The notes under the pieces are model-generated. The model was not told the DNA's origin and searched no databases. It was given only the letters and a program-made list of their open reading frames with translations. A DNA stretch of 41,999 nucleotides from contig CALFSW010000209.1 of assembly GCA_937916505.1 (NCBI GenBank), positions 1-41,999 on the forward strand, written 5' to 3'. Source of the DNA: an uncultured Verrucomicrobiales bacterium. Its GTDB lineage: Bacteria > Verrucomicrobiota > Verrucomicrobiia > Verrucomicrobiales > Akkermansiaceae. Position numbers and translations under genes: made by a program. Every line of letters begins with the position of its first letter. Position 1 is the stretch's first letter. Positions 1-8,642 of the stretch are shown piece after piece.

Positions 1-987
1 GAAAGATCATCGCAGCACGAGCGGGCGCGGGCGGCAGTTGCTTCGGCGGGTGCACGACGAGGATTGGCTCGGCGCACGATACAATGCTATTCAGGCTGGG
101 TCGGCCGATATGCGGGCTTCGCTGAATCGGCGAAGAGCATGACGAAAGTTGAAACCGCAACCGCTTTTCTGCAATCAGTTGTGGAGCAAGAGGAGTGTGC
201 CTATTCCACCCAGAAACAGGCACTGAATGCTCTCGCTTTCTTCTTTAAGCGGGTGTGCGGAATTGAGGACCCGGTGTTTGGAGTAAAGCTCAGGAAAACC
301 GATCAGCGTGTTCCGGTGGTTCTCTCAAAGCGGGAAACCGGAGAGCTGCTGGGTGACATGAAGGAAAATGAGAGACGCTATTCTCTGGCTGCTGAGCTGC
401 AGTATGGCGCCGGATTGCGGCTTTCAGAGCTAATGAGTCTCCGTATCAAGGACATTGATCTCGATCGGGGCACCCTCACCGTCCGGCAAGGGAAAGGGGA
501 CAAAGATCGGATGACGGTGCTCCCCAAATCTCTGAGAGACGCTCTGGCCGGACAGATTGAGAAGGTTCGTCAAATTTGGGAAAGTGACCGGGGAGAAGGC
601 CAGCCGGGAGTTTACTTGCCGGGGGCTTTGGCCAGGAAGTTTCGAAGGGCGGCGAAAGAGTTTGCTTGGTTTTGGCTATTCCCGGCACCGAAGGTTTCTC
701 GCGATCCTGAATCAGGGATCACACGGAGGCATCATGTCCATGGCGGCGTTTACAGCAAGGCGATCAAGAGATCTACCGCCCGGATTGGAGTCGAGAAACG
801 GGTTACAAGCCACGCCTTGCGCCACAGCTTTGCTACCCATCTTTTGGAAGATGGCGCGGATTTACGAACCATTCAGGAACTTTTGGGGCACGAGGATATT
901 ACCACGACCGAGATTTATCTCCACATCGCGGTCGGGTCAAACGGACTAGGCGTAACAAGTCCACTGGATGCCGGAATTGCACGCTGA
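1..987 (+). CDS. intI: integron integrase (tyrosine recombinase), 5' end outside the window
   Basis: Site-specific tyrosine recombinase. The reading frame is open from base 1, so the gene probably begins to the left; a TTG at 64 is the first plausible start inside the window (307 residues from there). Numbered from that TTG, the catalytic set is visible: R119 in GAGLRLSEL, H250 and R253 in HALRHSFATHLL, H276 in LLGHED, and the nucleophile Y285 in TTEIYLHI. An insert at about residues 195-225 (FAWFWLFPAPK...RRHHVH) is the extra segment that separates IntI integrases from XerC/D and phage integrases. The N-terminal SAM-like domain (about 5-75) is present. In integrons this enzyme recombines attC and attI sites. 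No attC-like site was seen downstream, so any cassette array should lie to the left. The tail ends GLGVTSPLD, a usual IntI ending, so the 3' end is intact. Confidence 0.88.
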   Translation, partial: ERSSQHERARAAVASAGARRGLARRTIQCYSGWVGRYAGFAESAKSMTKVETATAFLQSVVEQEECAYSTQKQALNALAFFFKRVCGIEDPVFGVKLRKTDQRVPVVLSKRETGELLGDMKENERRYSLAAELQYGAGLRLSELMSLRIKDIDLDRGTLTVRQGKGDKDRMTVLPKSLRDALAGQIEKVRQIWESDRGEGQPGVYLPGALARKFRRAAKEFAWFWLFPAPKVSRDPESGITRRHHVHGGVYSKAIKRSTARIGVEKRVTSHALRHSFATHLLEDGADLRTIQELLGHEDITTTEIYLHIAVGSNGLGVTSPLDAGIAR

Positions 988-1247
988 GTTTGGATTGCTT
1001 GGCTGAGGGGGGAGAGAACTTCGAACGCCGAACTCCCAATGCTGAATCTTGAATGCTTGGTTGAGGGGACTTGGGCTCCGGTGCTTGGTTGAGGGAAGGC
1101 TCACGCAGAGAGCAGCGGAGACGCGGAGGGGGGTGGGGCTTGGTTCTGGAGAGGCTCGCGCGGAGGCGCAGAGAGGATCATGGATCCTGGTATTGAAATC
1201 ATCTGTGTAAATTATGAAAATCTGCGGATGAATTCCGTGGGCTTGGG
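988..1247. repeat. intergenic mosaic of short degenerate repeats
   Basis: No credible ORF lies here. Variants of GCTTGGTTGAGGG occur at about 997-1010, 1055-1068 and 1083-1095, with a poorer one near 1138. Two G-rich blocks built from cgcagag/cgcggag units lie at about 1097-1129 and 1150-1175. A block at about 1196-1231 reads like the ATCTGTGTAA...TCTGCGGATGAATTCC intergenic boilerplate. From memory, similar phrases are scattered between genes in several Verrucomicrobia and Planctomycetes; this was not searched. I see no attC site, because no R''/R' pair surrounds the single GTTGAAC at 1247. Confidence 0.45.
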
Positions 1248-1289
1248 TTGAACTTGAAACTGACCCCTTCGAACTTCAGACTAGTCGGT

Positions 1290-1796
1290 ATGAAGCGCCT
1301 CATCCTCTCCCGCCACGCCAAGTCCTCCTGGGATTACCCGGAACTCCGGGACATTGAGCGACCTCTCAATAAGCGTGGTCAACGGGCCGCTCCGATCATG
1401 GGACGGGCATTGAAGGAGCGCGGGCTGGTCCCTGAAGCCATCTTTGCGAGCCCCTCGGTGAGGACACGGATGACCTCGGCGCTCCTTGCGACCGAGCTGG
1501 ATTTTCCAACCGACCGGATCGAGTTTGTCGATTCCTTTTACGGAGCCTCACCTGGCGGGATCGCGCACTTTGCAGGCCAACTCGATGACAACCTCACCTG
1601 CGTGATGCTGGTGGGGCACAATCCCACCTGGACCGAACTTTGCCACCGCCTGACCGGTGAACACCTCGACAATCTCCCCACCGCCGGGATTCTGGTGGTG
1701 GACTTTGAGATTGATCACTGGAGCGACCTCTCGAATCAAGGAACGATGCACTCCCTCCTCATCCCGCGCGACTTTGGCTGCGGCGGCGGGCAGTGA
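1290..1796 (+). CDS. sixA: SixA-like phosphohistidine phosphatase (histidine phosphatase superfamily)
   Basis: Small cytoplasmic phosphatase of the SixA branch, 168 residues from ATG 1290. An in-frame TTG at 1248 would add 14 residues not expected in the family, so the ATG is preferred. The RHG-type motif is LILSRHAKSSW, with R8 and H9 as phosphate-binding and nucleophilic residues. R58 in SPSVRTRMT and H110 in VMLVGHNPTW complete the phosphate pocket. Length matches SixA (about 160). The E. coli enzyme dephosphorylates a phosphohistidine carrier; the partner here is unknown. It stands alone and converges on the esterase gene with a 6-base gap and no visible hairpin between them. Confidence 0.85.
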   Translation: MKRLILSRHAKSSWDYPELRDIERPLNKRGQRAAPIMGRALKERGLVPEAIFASPSVRTRMTSALLATELDFPTDRIEFVDSFYGASPGGIAHFAGQLDDNLTCVMLVGHNPTWTELCHRLTGEHLDNLPTAGILVVDFEIDHWSDLSNQGTMHSLLIPRDFGCGGGQ

Positions 1797-1802
1797 TTTA
1801 TC

Positions 1803-3065
1803 TTACTCCTCGAGGATCACTTCAGCGGGGAAGACCAATTCCGGATCACCGCGCCCGGCGGTTGACTTGAGAATGCCGGCGAGATTGCGTGGCACCTTGC
1901 CCTGAAATTTGGCGAGGCCGTTGACAAGAATGGTGACTTCCTGATCGAGATCAAGGAGACGGTCATCAAGAAGAACCCGGAGCTTCGCGGGACCATCGCT
2001 GGTGATCCCGACCACCTGACCTCTGATCTGCGCAGTCAGTTTTAAAGGCAGCTCTTTGGGCTCCCCGGTGAGGCCCAGCCAATACATTTGATCACGCGAG
2101 CGGTCGTGTTGACGAATGACGGTCCAATCGATCTGCTTCGGGATCGGGTTGCGTTGAAACTTCGCTATCCAGGTCGGCCCCGGTTTGTAGTCGATGCCGT
2201 GGCCCTTCCCGGCCTGCTCGTCGAAGAAGTTTTGGTAACCGCTTCCGGCCTCTTTTTTGATCTCCTCGATCTTCTTGAAATAGGTCCGCGCCAAACCGAT
2301 GCGGTCAAACATGGTGTCCTTTTCTCCGATGCCGCAGCGGAAAGCGACATGACGAAGGTTCTCCGGCGGGGCATTTTTCAAGGGCTCGGCAGCAGCCATC
2401 GCACAAGATCCGGCCCAGCGATCGGCCATTAAGGAACCAAGCCGAAAAGCGGTGTAGCCTCCTTCGGAAATCCCCATGAGATAAACGCGGTTGGGATTCA
2501 CCTCGCCAAAAAGAATCCCCCGCCGGATCATGCGGTCGAGGAAGACCTGATTATAGCCATAATACCAACGCCCCTCCCGGTCATCGGCCATGCGGGGAAT
2601 GACATAAAGACCAGCCGGTTCGTAGACTTTGGTGGTTAGCTGCATTTGGGCATACCATTCGCGCGTATTGACCTGCCAGGTGTGAGGACCTTCGGCCTTG
2701 GCATTGCCACCGCCACCATGCAGCGCGAAGAAAAGAGGCCAGCCGCCTTTCGGTTTCTCTCCTTTCTTGATGATGAGGTAAGGCATCTTCTTTTTGCCAA
2801 GATCAGCGATCAAGGGCTGAATCTTGCGCTCCTTCACCCAGGCATCCATGCCCTCATCCTTGAGGGGAAATTCTTTTTCCCACCCTTCCTTCCGCGCATG
2901 TTTTTCATAAGCCGCCCAGACCTCGGCCTTCGCTTTCACCGCTTCTTCTTTCGAAAGCGCGCGCGTGAAATCGGGAACCTTGGCATCGTGGTCGCCAAAC
3001 CAATCGACCAAGGGCGAAGCAAAGGCAACTGGAGAAAGAAGAGAGAGAAAGAGGATTGTTTTCAT
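1803..3065 (-). CDS. secreted alpha/beta hydrolase (esterase/PHB depolymerase-like)
   Basis: A 420-residue exported protein with a signal peptide (MKTILFLSLLSPVAFASP). The alpha/beta-hydrolase core spans about residues 95-300. The oxyanion segment is FALHGGGGN (113-121). The nucleophile is S200 in GISEGG, and the likely acid and base are D250 (GEKD) and H289 (GKGHG). This arrangement resembles the predicted-peptidase/polyhydroxybutyrate depolymerase-like (LpqC-type) esterases common in PVC bacteria. The C-terminal 100 residues form an additional beta-rich domain. Its substrate cannot be read from the sequence; a carbohydrate ester is one possibility. It starts 7 bases after the YhaN-like gene on the same strand, so it is probably cotranscribed, although a nuclease and an exported esterase make an odd pair. 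Confidence 0.78.
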   Translation of the reverse strand: MKTILFLSLLSPVAFASPLVDWFGDHDAKVPDFTRALSKEEAVKAKAEVWAAYEKHARKEGWEKEFPLKDEGMDAWVKERKIQPLIADLGKKKMPYLIIKKGEKPKGGWPLFFALHGGGGNAKAEGPHTWQVNTREWYAQMQLTTKVYEPAGLYVIPRMADDREGRWYYGYNQVFLDRMIRRGILFGEVNPNRVYLMGISEGGYTAFRLGSLMADRWAGSCAMAAAEPLKNAPPENLRHVAFRCGIGEKDTMFDRIGLARTYFKKIEEIKKEAGSGYQNFFDEQAGKGHGIDYKPGPTWIAKFQRNPIPKQIDWTVIRQHDRSRDQMYWLGLTGEPKELPLKLTAQIRGQVVGITSDGPAKLRVLLDDRLLDLDQEVTILVNGLAKFQGKVPRNLAGILKSTAGRGDPELVFPAEVILEE

Positions 3066-3072
3066 AATGGCA

Positions 3073-6000
3073 TTAAACCGAGAGTTCGTGGGAAGTTACC
3101 TTGTCGCCCACCAGTTTCTTGAGATGGGCATGGTGGGTAAAGATGAGGATCTGGGTCTTCTTCCCAAACTCTTCCAGGACTGAAAAGAGGGCGCGGGACC
3201 GGTCATCATCGAAGGTCATGAGGAGGTCATCGAAAATGAGAGGAAAGGGCTTGTGCGTCTCGAGATGGAGATCAATCGCAGCAAGACGCAGGGAGAGATA
3301 GAGCTGATCACGCGTGCCTTCGGAGAGGCCGTCGGTGGTGACTTCCTCACCGTTTGCGCGGACTGCGAGGAGGCGGGGAATGTCCTGCTCATCGGGACGG
3401 GCCACAACGCGGTCGAAGATGTCACCGGTCAGGGTTTTGAAAAAACGTGAGGTCTTTTCAACCATCGGGCCCTGCGCTTTTTCGCGGTAGCTCTCGACCT
3501 GCTGCTTGAGAAAAGCGATGGCATGATGGAGCTGGCGGAAGCGATGGAAGTCCGAGGCAATGGCGGCCCGGGCATCGGCGGCGTGCTGACGATGTTGGGC
3601 GGCAAGGTCGCTGGCCTCGCGAAGCTTGCCTTCTTCACGAAGGAGATCATCGAGAGCTTCCTTGGCCCGGTCACGTTCCCCCTGCAAGGCAACCTCTTCC
3701 TCCTCCAGCCCTGCATTTTCCTCGCTCAAGGCGGCAGCGTCCTGGCCTCCGAGATCATCCAAAAACTCCTCCAAAGTCGCTCCATTTGCGAAGCCTTCGA
3801 GGAGCTCTGTTTGACCTGCCAGGCTTTCACGAAGACTCCGGCGGGATTCGAATTGCGTGATCGCGAGTTCCAGATCCTCCGAACCGGCTTGTGAGACCAA
3901 GGCAGCGAGGCCTTCGGTTTTTTCGGTGACTTGGAGAGAGAGTCCCAGCTCCTCTTCATCGAGTTCTGCCAACTGCTCCTGCAAATTTTTCAGACTGTTT
4001 TGGTCGCCCTTCGCTTGCTCAAAAAGAGCGTGCAAGGCGGGCTCGGACGGCTTTGCCTTGAGTGATTCAGCCGTCCTCTCGAGGAGTGTTTGATACTCCT
4101 CGACGAACTTGGTCTTCTGCTCGTGCTCACTCCTGACCTCGAGAAGATCGAGAAGATTACGTCGCGTCAGAAGCCTGGCCTCGATCTCACGGAGAGTGGC
4201 ATTCGTGGTCTGATCGGCCGAAATCCCAACCAAATGACAGAGTTCTTTCCAGTCGCTCCGGGCCAACTTTCCCTCCGCCGCGAGGCCCTCCCCTTCCTCA
4301 ATCAATTGTTCGTGCTTCAGTTCGTCGGACACGAATTGCTTTCGGATGGCATCCTGCTCGCCATGCTCCCGATTGGCCTTATCCAGACTTGCGCGCAGCT
4401 TGCGGTAGGATTGGTCGAATTCTTTGCCGCCAAGTTTCTTGAGGAGGTCTTTTTCCTGCTCTTGGATTCGGGCAATGCGCGCCTCGAGGGTTTCGAGTTC
4501 CCCTGAGAGGTCGCAGAGGTTCTCCCATTCCTCGCGCCACGCGCTGAGAGCGGATGGAAGCTGACCAAGTGTGATGGCGTGATTCTCTTCCCACGAAACC
4601 GTCCACGAAGCGAGGGCCGCCCGAGCGGTTTTCAGGTCACTCTCGAGGTCCCCTTTTTTCGCACCCAAGGTGGTCAACCTGGCTTGGTGACCGGAAGCCT
4701 TGGCGATGTGCCCGGCGTCGCGGTGGAGGGCATCGGCGATCTCGTCCGAGGTCGCGATAGCGGGAGTGAGAGCTTCATCCGGCCTTCCGGTCTTGAGAAT
4801 TTTCTGCCAAATTTCATCGCGGGAGTCGCGGGAGTCGCGAAGCTCGGCGGGCGAGTAAATCGCGGCCTGAGTGGCGAGGTGATCAAGGGCCGCTTGCTCC
4901 GCTGAGATTTCATCGCGGCAACTCGTGAGAACCTTTTCGAGATCGCGAATTTGCTCGAGGATGGCAAGGCGGTCGCGTTCCTCCTGTTCGATGGTTTGGC
5001 GCGCTGGAACACGAATTTTGCGCGGATCTCCCTCGATTCCAAGTCGTTCACGGAGGAGGCCGGCACGCTTTGCGAGGAGATCTCGCTCACTGAGATCGGT
5101 GGGAAGAGTGCTCTTTTGCGCCGCAAAGCGATCGGCAAGTTCGGCGTGTTCGGTGAGCGTTTCCAATTCGGCGGAAGGAGTGAATCCCTCGAGTGATTTA
5201 CGGCTTTTTTTGAGTCGGCCATCGAGGTTTTTGAGTTCGTTTTTCAGCTGGCTGGAACGATTCCCAATGTCATTAAGGCGCTCCGCTCCTGCCTTCAATC
5301 GGTCCAAAGTCCCGGAATCAATCGCCGGAAAATCCTCGAGGTACGTCTTGTCATCGAGAATGGCTTCGAGGGACTTCTTCCCGGCCTCAAGCCCGGGGAG
5401 GACATCGAGATTTTGATGGTATTGCTCGGCACGGCGATGAAGAAGATCGAGGTCCGCCGCGAAACCAATGACCACTTTAGGATCGGAGATTTCGGACATT
5501 GCCGACTGGAGCGACCCACGGCGGCGGGCGTGGAGTTCGAGAGAGTGTTTTCCGGCAGCAAGGGCGGCCTCGGTTTCGCGCACCCGCTTCACAAAGTCGG
5601 AAGGAAGTTCAGGAAGGTCGAATTCTGAAAGCTCCGTTTCGAGTCGCCGGACTTTTTGCAGGATCGGAATGGCCTGGAGACAACGGCTCACAAACTCGCG
5701 GCGGGCGAGGTGCGCGCGGCGGAGGCGGTCTTTTTCCTCAAACCGCCCCTCGGCTTCACTGATGGCGGTCTTGAGAGTTTTCCAACGATTGGTCGAAATG
5801 GTCTCGGCGTTGGCGGCAGCCTCGGCTTCCTTCATCTCCCGCAGGGCCGCCGCAATTCGAGTGTTACGAGCGCGGTCTTTGAAAATTTCGTGGGCTTCGG
5901 ACTCAAGGCTTTTGATGGCCTCATTGATGGGCGCGCCGCCGCGGCTGGCTGAGAAGATAGCCGCGCCAAGGTCACCTTCGGCGGAAAGGAGGCTATTGGC

Positions 6001-6396
6001 CCCGCTGCGGAGAGAGTCGGTATCGAGACCGAACATGTTTTGGAAGAAGGCTTCATTGACCGGACCAAGAAAAGGCGCGAGGGCGGCATCGGCGAGGGCG
6101 TTGCCGGTGGCATCGAGGAGGGTGTTTCGGTTGCCTTTTTTACGGAAGAAAGTGAGCGAGTCCGATCCGCTGGAGATGGTCGCTCCGATGCGGAGTTGGG
6201 GGTTTTGGTGGCGAAAAGAATCGGTCGTGCGCGTCGGAATTCCGTAGAGTAAATAACGAAGAGCACGAAGGAGGGAGCTTTTCCCGGCCTCGTTCGGACC
6301 ATAGATTAAGTGAACGTCATTCTTAGTCTCCGGCAGGGGAAGTGAAAAGTCGGTGAAGGGCCCGAAGGCGGGGATCTGGAGTTCCTGAAAACGCAT
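3073..6396 (-). CDS. YhaN/SbcC-like SMC-type ATPase
   Basis: A 1107-residue SMC/Rad50-type ATPase, cytoplasmic. The N-terminal head has Walker A GPNEAGKSS at about 34-42. The centre, about 170-960, is rich in E, K, L and A with long coiled-coil character. The C-terminal head carries an ABC-signature-like LSEGTRDQLY (1024-1033), Walker B PLIFDDLLMTFDD (about 1052-1064) and an H-loop FTHH (1086-1089). The N-terminal pattern ...IPAFGPFTDFSL... and the size fit the AAA_27/YhaN type rather than classical SbcC; no zinc-hook CxxC was seen. It starts 4 bases after the YhaO-like nuclease gene, the usual partner. In Bacillus, YhaN and YhaO resemble Rad50 and Mre11 and are thought to act in DNA end processing; that role is inferred here. 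Confidence 0.85.
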   Translation of the reverse strand: MRFQELQIPAFGPFTDFSLPLPETKNDVHLIYGPNEAGKSSLLRALRYLLYGIPTRTTDSFRHQNPQLRIGATISSGSDSLTFFRKKGNRNTLLDATGNALADAALAPFLGPVNEAFFQNMFGLDTDSLRSGANSLLSAEGDLGAAIFSASRGGAPINEAIKSLESEAHEIFKDRARNTRIAAALREMKEAEAAANAETISTNRWKTLKTAISEAEGRFEEKDRLRRAHLARREFVSRCLQAIPILQKVRRLETELSEFDLPELPSDFVKRVRETEAALAAGKHSLELHARRRGSLQSAMSEISDPKVVIGFAADLDLLHRRAEQYHQNLDVLPGLEAGKKSLEAILDDKTYLEDFPAIDSGTLDRLKAGAERLNDIGNRSSQLKNELKNLDGRLKKSRKSLEGFTPSAELETLTEHAELADRFAAQKSTLPTDLSERDLLAKRAGLLRERLGIEGDPRKIRVPARQTIEQEERDRLAILEQIRDLEKVLTSCRDEISAEQAALDHLATQAAIYSPAELRDSRDSRDEIWQKILKTGRPDEALTPAIATSDEIADALHRDAGHIAKASGHQARLTTLGAKKGDLESDLKTARAALASWTVSWEENHAITLGQLPSALSAWREEWENLCDLSGELETLEARIARIQEQEKDLLKKLGGKEFDQSYRKLRASLDKANREHGEQDAIRKQFVSDELKHEQLIEEGEGLAAEGKLARSDWKELCHLVGISADQTTNATLREIEARLLTRRNLLDLLEVRSEHEQKTKFVEEYQTLLERTAESLKAKPSEPALHALFEQAKGDQNSLKNLQEQLAELDEEELGLSLQVTEKTEGLAALVSQAGSEDLELAITQFESRRSLRESLAGQTELLEGFANGATLEEFLDDLGGQDAAALSEENAGLEEEEVALQGERDRAKEALDDLLREEGKLREASDLAAQHRQHAADARAAIASDFHRFRQLHHAIAFLKQQVESYREKAQGPMVEKTSRFFKTLTGDIFDRVVARPDEQDIPRLLAVRANGEEVTTDGLSEGTRDQLYLSLRLAAIDLHLETHKPFPLIFDDLLMTFDDDRSRALFSVLEEFGKKTQILIFTHHAHLKKLVGDKVTSHELSV

Positions 6397-6400
6397 CGGA

Positions 6401-7633
6401 CTAGTCGGTTGGGCTCGTGGTGATGCTGTGAAGGACGATGGCGGCGACCTCCTCTTTCAAATCGGACGCGTCTTTCCCGGCCAACTCCGCGATCAAGGAG
6501 GGAGGGAGTTTGCTTTCCAGAGAGGTTACGGCGGCGGGATTTTGATCCGGCTGGAAGTCATCGAGAGCAGAAAGAACGAGCGCGGTGAGGTCATCGCGCG
6601 CAGCCAGCTCATCGAGATCGTGAGTCGGGGTGGTAGCGAGCTTGAGTTGCTCAAACCAAAGCTGATCGGGATCGATTTCCTGCGCCACCGAGGTGCACTC
6701 GGCCTGCCATTTGTTGAGGTCTGAGTGAAGTTCGCCATGAAGCGCCGTGGCTCCGGTTAAGGTGAGACGAAGGGCGAGAAGGCGTTCGCCGACCTCCCCG
6801 CAAGCGGCGGAGAAGGTCTGTAAAATTTCATCGCGAAGAGAGTCGAGGGAATCGAGAGATGAGACATCAAGAAAGAGATGATCCCAGCGGACGACATCCA
6901 GCGGGACAAAGTCGTGTGAGGTCACCTTAAGTGAGTCGTCGACCTCGACGAGATAGCAACCGCGCTCGCCGGTCTCGTTGATTTTTCGGCCCTGAATATT
7001 GCCGGGGTAGACGATCCACGGCGCTTCTTGAATCACCTCAGGCTGATGGATATGGCCAAGAGCCCAGTATTGGTAGGCCTTTTTCTCAAGATCCGCGACC
7101 GAGCAAGGCGCGTAGGTATCGTGAATGGCACTTCCGGCCAGGCTGGTATGAAGGAGGCCGATATTGAAGTGGCCCGGGACGGCTTCGGGGTAACTGAGCA
7201 CGAGGTTTTCCTGCACGCTGGCATTGGCAAAGCCCTGTCCGTGAATCGTCACGTGGAGGTTGGGAAAAGAAAAAGTGCCCGCTTTTTTAACCGGAAAAAA
7301 TTGCACGTTATCCGGAGAAGAGAGTGCCTTGGTGATGACCGACCCGGCATCGTGATTGCCACTGATGGCAAAAACCGGGATTTTTGCCGCCCTCAGCCGG
7401 AGCATTTGGCGGTTGAAGAAAAGAGCGGTGGCGTAATCTTTTTGATCGCCGTCGTAGAGGTCTCCGGAGATGAGGACAAAATCGACTTTTTTTTCGAGAG
7501 CGAGATCGACGAGATTTCCGAGGGCTCGTCGCGTCGCTCCGCGAATCTCCTTCACGGGTGCTCCCTCGTGTCTTGAGAGCCCCCGGAGAGGGCTATCCAG
7601 GTGAAGGTCGGCGGCGTGAATGAAGGAGAACAT
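6401..7633 (-). CDS. YhaO/SbcD-like metallophosphoesterase (DNA exonuclease)
   Basis: A Mre11/SbcD-type phosphoesterase, 410 residues from ATG 7633; an in-frame TTG at 7645 adds only four residues and is less likely. The binuclear-metal motifs appear in order: ADLHLDS (D9, H11), GDLYDG, GNHD, a conserved His in the LLHTS segment, and GHIH. The C-terminal part, about 260-400, would be the capping or partner-binding region. It precedes the YhaN-like ATPase by 4 bases, so the two are expected to be made together as a nuclease-ATPase complex acting on DNA ends. No Shine-Dalgarno sequence precedes the ATG. Confidence 0.85.
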   Translation of the reverse strand: MFSFIHAADLHLDSPLRGLSRHEGAPVKEIRGATRRALGNLVDLALEKKVDFVLISGDLYDGDQKDYATALFFNRQMLRLRAAKIPVFAISGNHDAGSVITKALSSPDNVQFFPVKKAGTFSFPNLHVTIHGQGFANASVQENLVLSYPEAVPGHFNIGLLHTSLAGSAIHDTYAPCSVADLEKKAYQYWALGHIHQPEVIQEAPWIVYPGNIQGRKINETGERGCYLVEVDDSLKVTSHDFVPLDVVRWDHLFLDVSSLDSLDSLRDEILQTFSAACGEVGERLLALRLTLTGATALHGELHSDLNKWQAECTSVAQEIDPDQLWFEQLKLATTPTHDLDELAARDDLTALVLSALDDFQPDQNPAAVTSLESKLPPSLIAELAGKDASDLKEEVAAIVLHSITTSPTD

Positions 7634-7695
7634 TGAACTGCCCAAAACTGGCGAGAAGCGATCGATCGGTCGAGCGGGGAATGACGAACCCCACT

Positions 7696-8409
7696 TTAAA
7701 TGCCAGATTGAGCCTCCCGCTCTCCGGAACCCTGGGTGCCCAGGAGGTTGATTACCCTTTTTCTCACCACGGGCTGATTCATAAGGAAGGTATGATCGCC
7801 ATCGACAATCTCCATCCTCCGCATTCCAGCGACCTTACCTCCCCCGGCCGTGACAATCCCGTCATTCTCACCCTGGAAAAGCGACCGGAAAAAAGGCACG
7901 GAGCTGCTTCGCCCCATGATCACCGAGACATCGTGTTGATCGGAGAAGCCGGGGACATTGTCCCGGACTTTATCGGTGGAAAGGCTCATGCCTCCGGGGC
8001 CCAGAGCCCAACGGCTGAGCGGTGAATCTTCGAGCCAATCAATAATTTCGCTCCCTTGATTGGGCGGGGCCAGCATCACAATTTTCCCGGTGACGAGATC
8101 CGGATGACGGCGGGCAAGACAGCGAAGGACAATGCCACCCATCGAGTGGGTGACGAAGTGGGTCCGACGTGGTGAAGAGCCGATGGCATCCGCGACGTCG
8201 TCAACAATCTCATCCAATGTTTTTCGGAACGAGGCATAGGGAATGTTCAGGGTTTCGAATCCTTCGTCGTTCAAAGCTGAAGCGAGACCATCCATTGCCC
8301 AAAAGCTACGCCAAAGTCCATGCAACAAGACCACACGATCTCCTCGGGACGGGCGAAGGCGGGGCCGGTGCCAGGGCAGGGGCGGAATCAGGGGTAGTAG
8401 TCGTTTCAA
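7696..8409 (-). CDS. alpha/beta hydrolase, lipase-like
   Basis: A 237-residue hydrolase. It has the LLHGLW oxyanion segment (28-33), nucleophile S89 in THSMGG, the acid in GENDGIV and the base in DGDHTFLM. The HGLWRS and NQGSEIIDWL segments are typical of bacterial triacylglycerol-lipase or acetyltransferase-like hydrolases related to plant and bacterial lipases. The start is TTG at 8409; a stop lies four codons upstream in frame and the next Met lies after the oxyanion motif, so the TTG looks right. The N-terminus is short and basic without a clear signal peptide, so it may be cytoplasmic or membrane-attached. It is separated from the YhaO-like gene by 62 bases and may be its own transcription unit. 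Confidence 0.78.
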   Translation of the reverse strand: MKRLLPLIPPLPWHRPRLRPSRGDRVVLLHGLWRSFWAMDGLASALNDEGFETLNIPYASFRKTLDEIVDDVADAIGSSPRRTHFVTHSMGGIVLRCLARRHPDLVTGKIVMLAPPNQGSEIIDWLEDSPLSRWALGPGGMSLSTDKVRDNVPGFSDQHDVSVIMGRSSSVPFFRSLFQGENDGIVTAGGGKVAGMRRMEIVDGDHTFLMNQPVVRKRVINLLGTQGSGEREAQSGI

Positions 8410-8594
8410 GATGAGAAGCTAACCACGACCCGGCTTCCTTTGAAAATCGATATCGACAATTACTCTATTGATCAGATCGATGGGCGGTGTTGATTTTTGG
8501 AGGTTTTTCCTCGCCTCACCATCCTCAATTTGTTCCTCTTTTCCTTAACAGAGAGATGAAAATCTTTCTGCACACACAGACGCAATCCATACAT

Positions 8595-8626
8595 AAAAAA
8601 CCCGCTCCATCTCAGGAGCGGGTTTT
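8595..8626 (-). terminator. rho-independent terminator
   Basis: CCCGCTCC (8601-8608) pairs perfectly with GGAGCGGG (8615-8622) around a 6-base loop. An A-run precedes it and a T-run follows it, so it could work in both directions. Its position directly after the stop at 8643 of a leftward gene makes it the terminator of the zinc-ribbon protein gene. Confidence 0.9.
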
Positions 8627-8642
8627 TTCGTAAGAAGTCATG

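Noticed and set aside
1247-1253. GTTGAAC resembling an attC core after the integrase
   Set aside because: No matching RYYYAAC lies at the right distance and no hairpin forms between; the motif is short enough to occur by chance.
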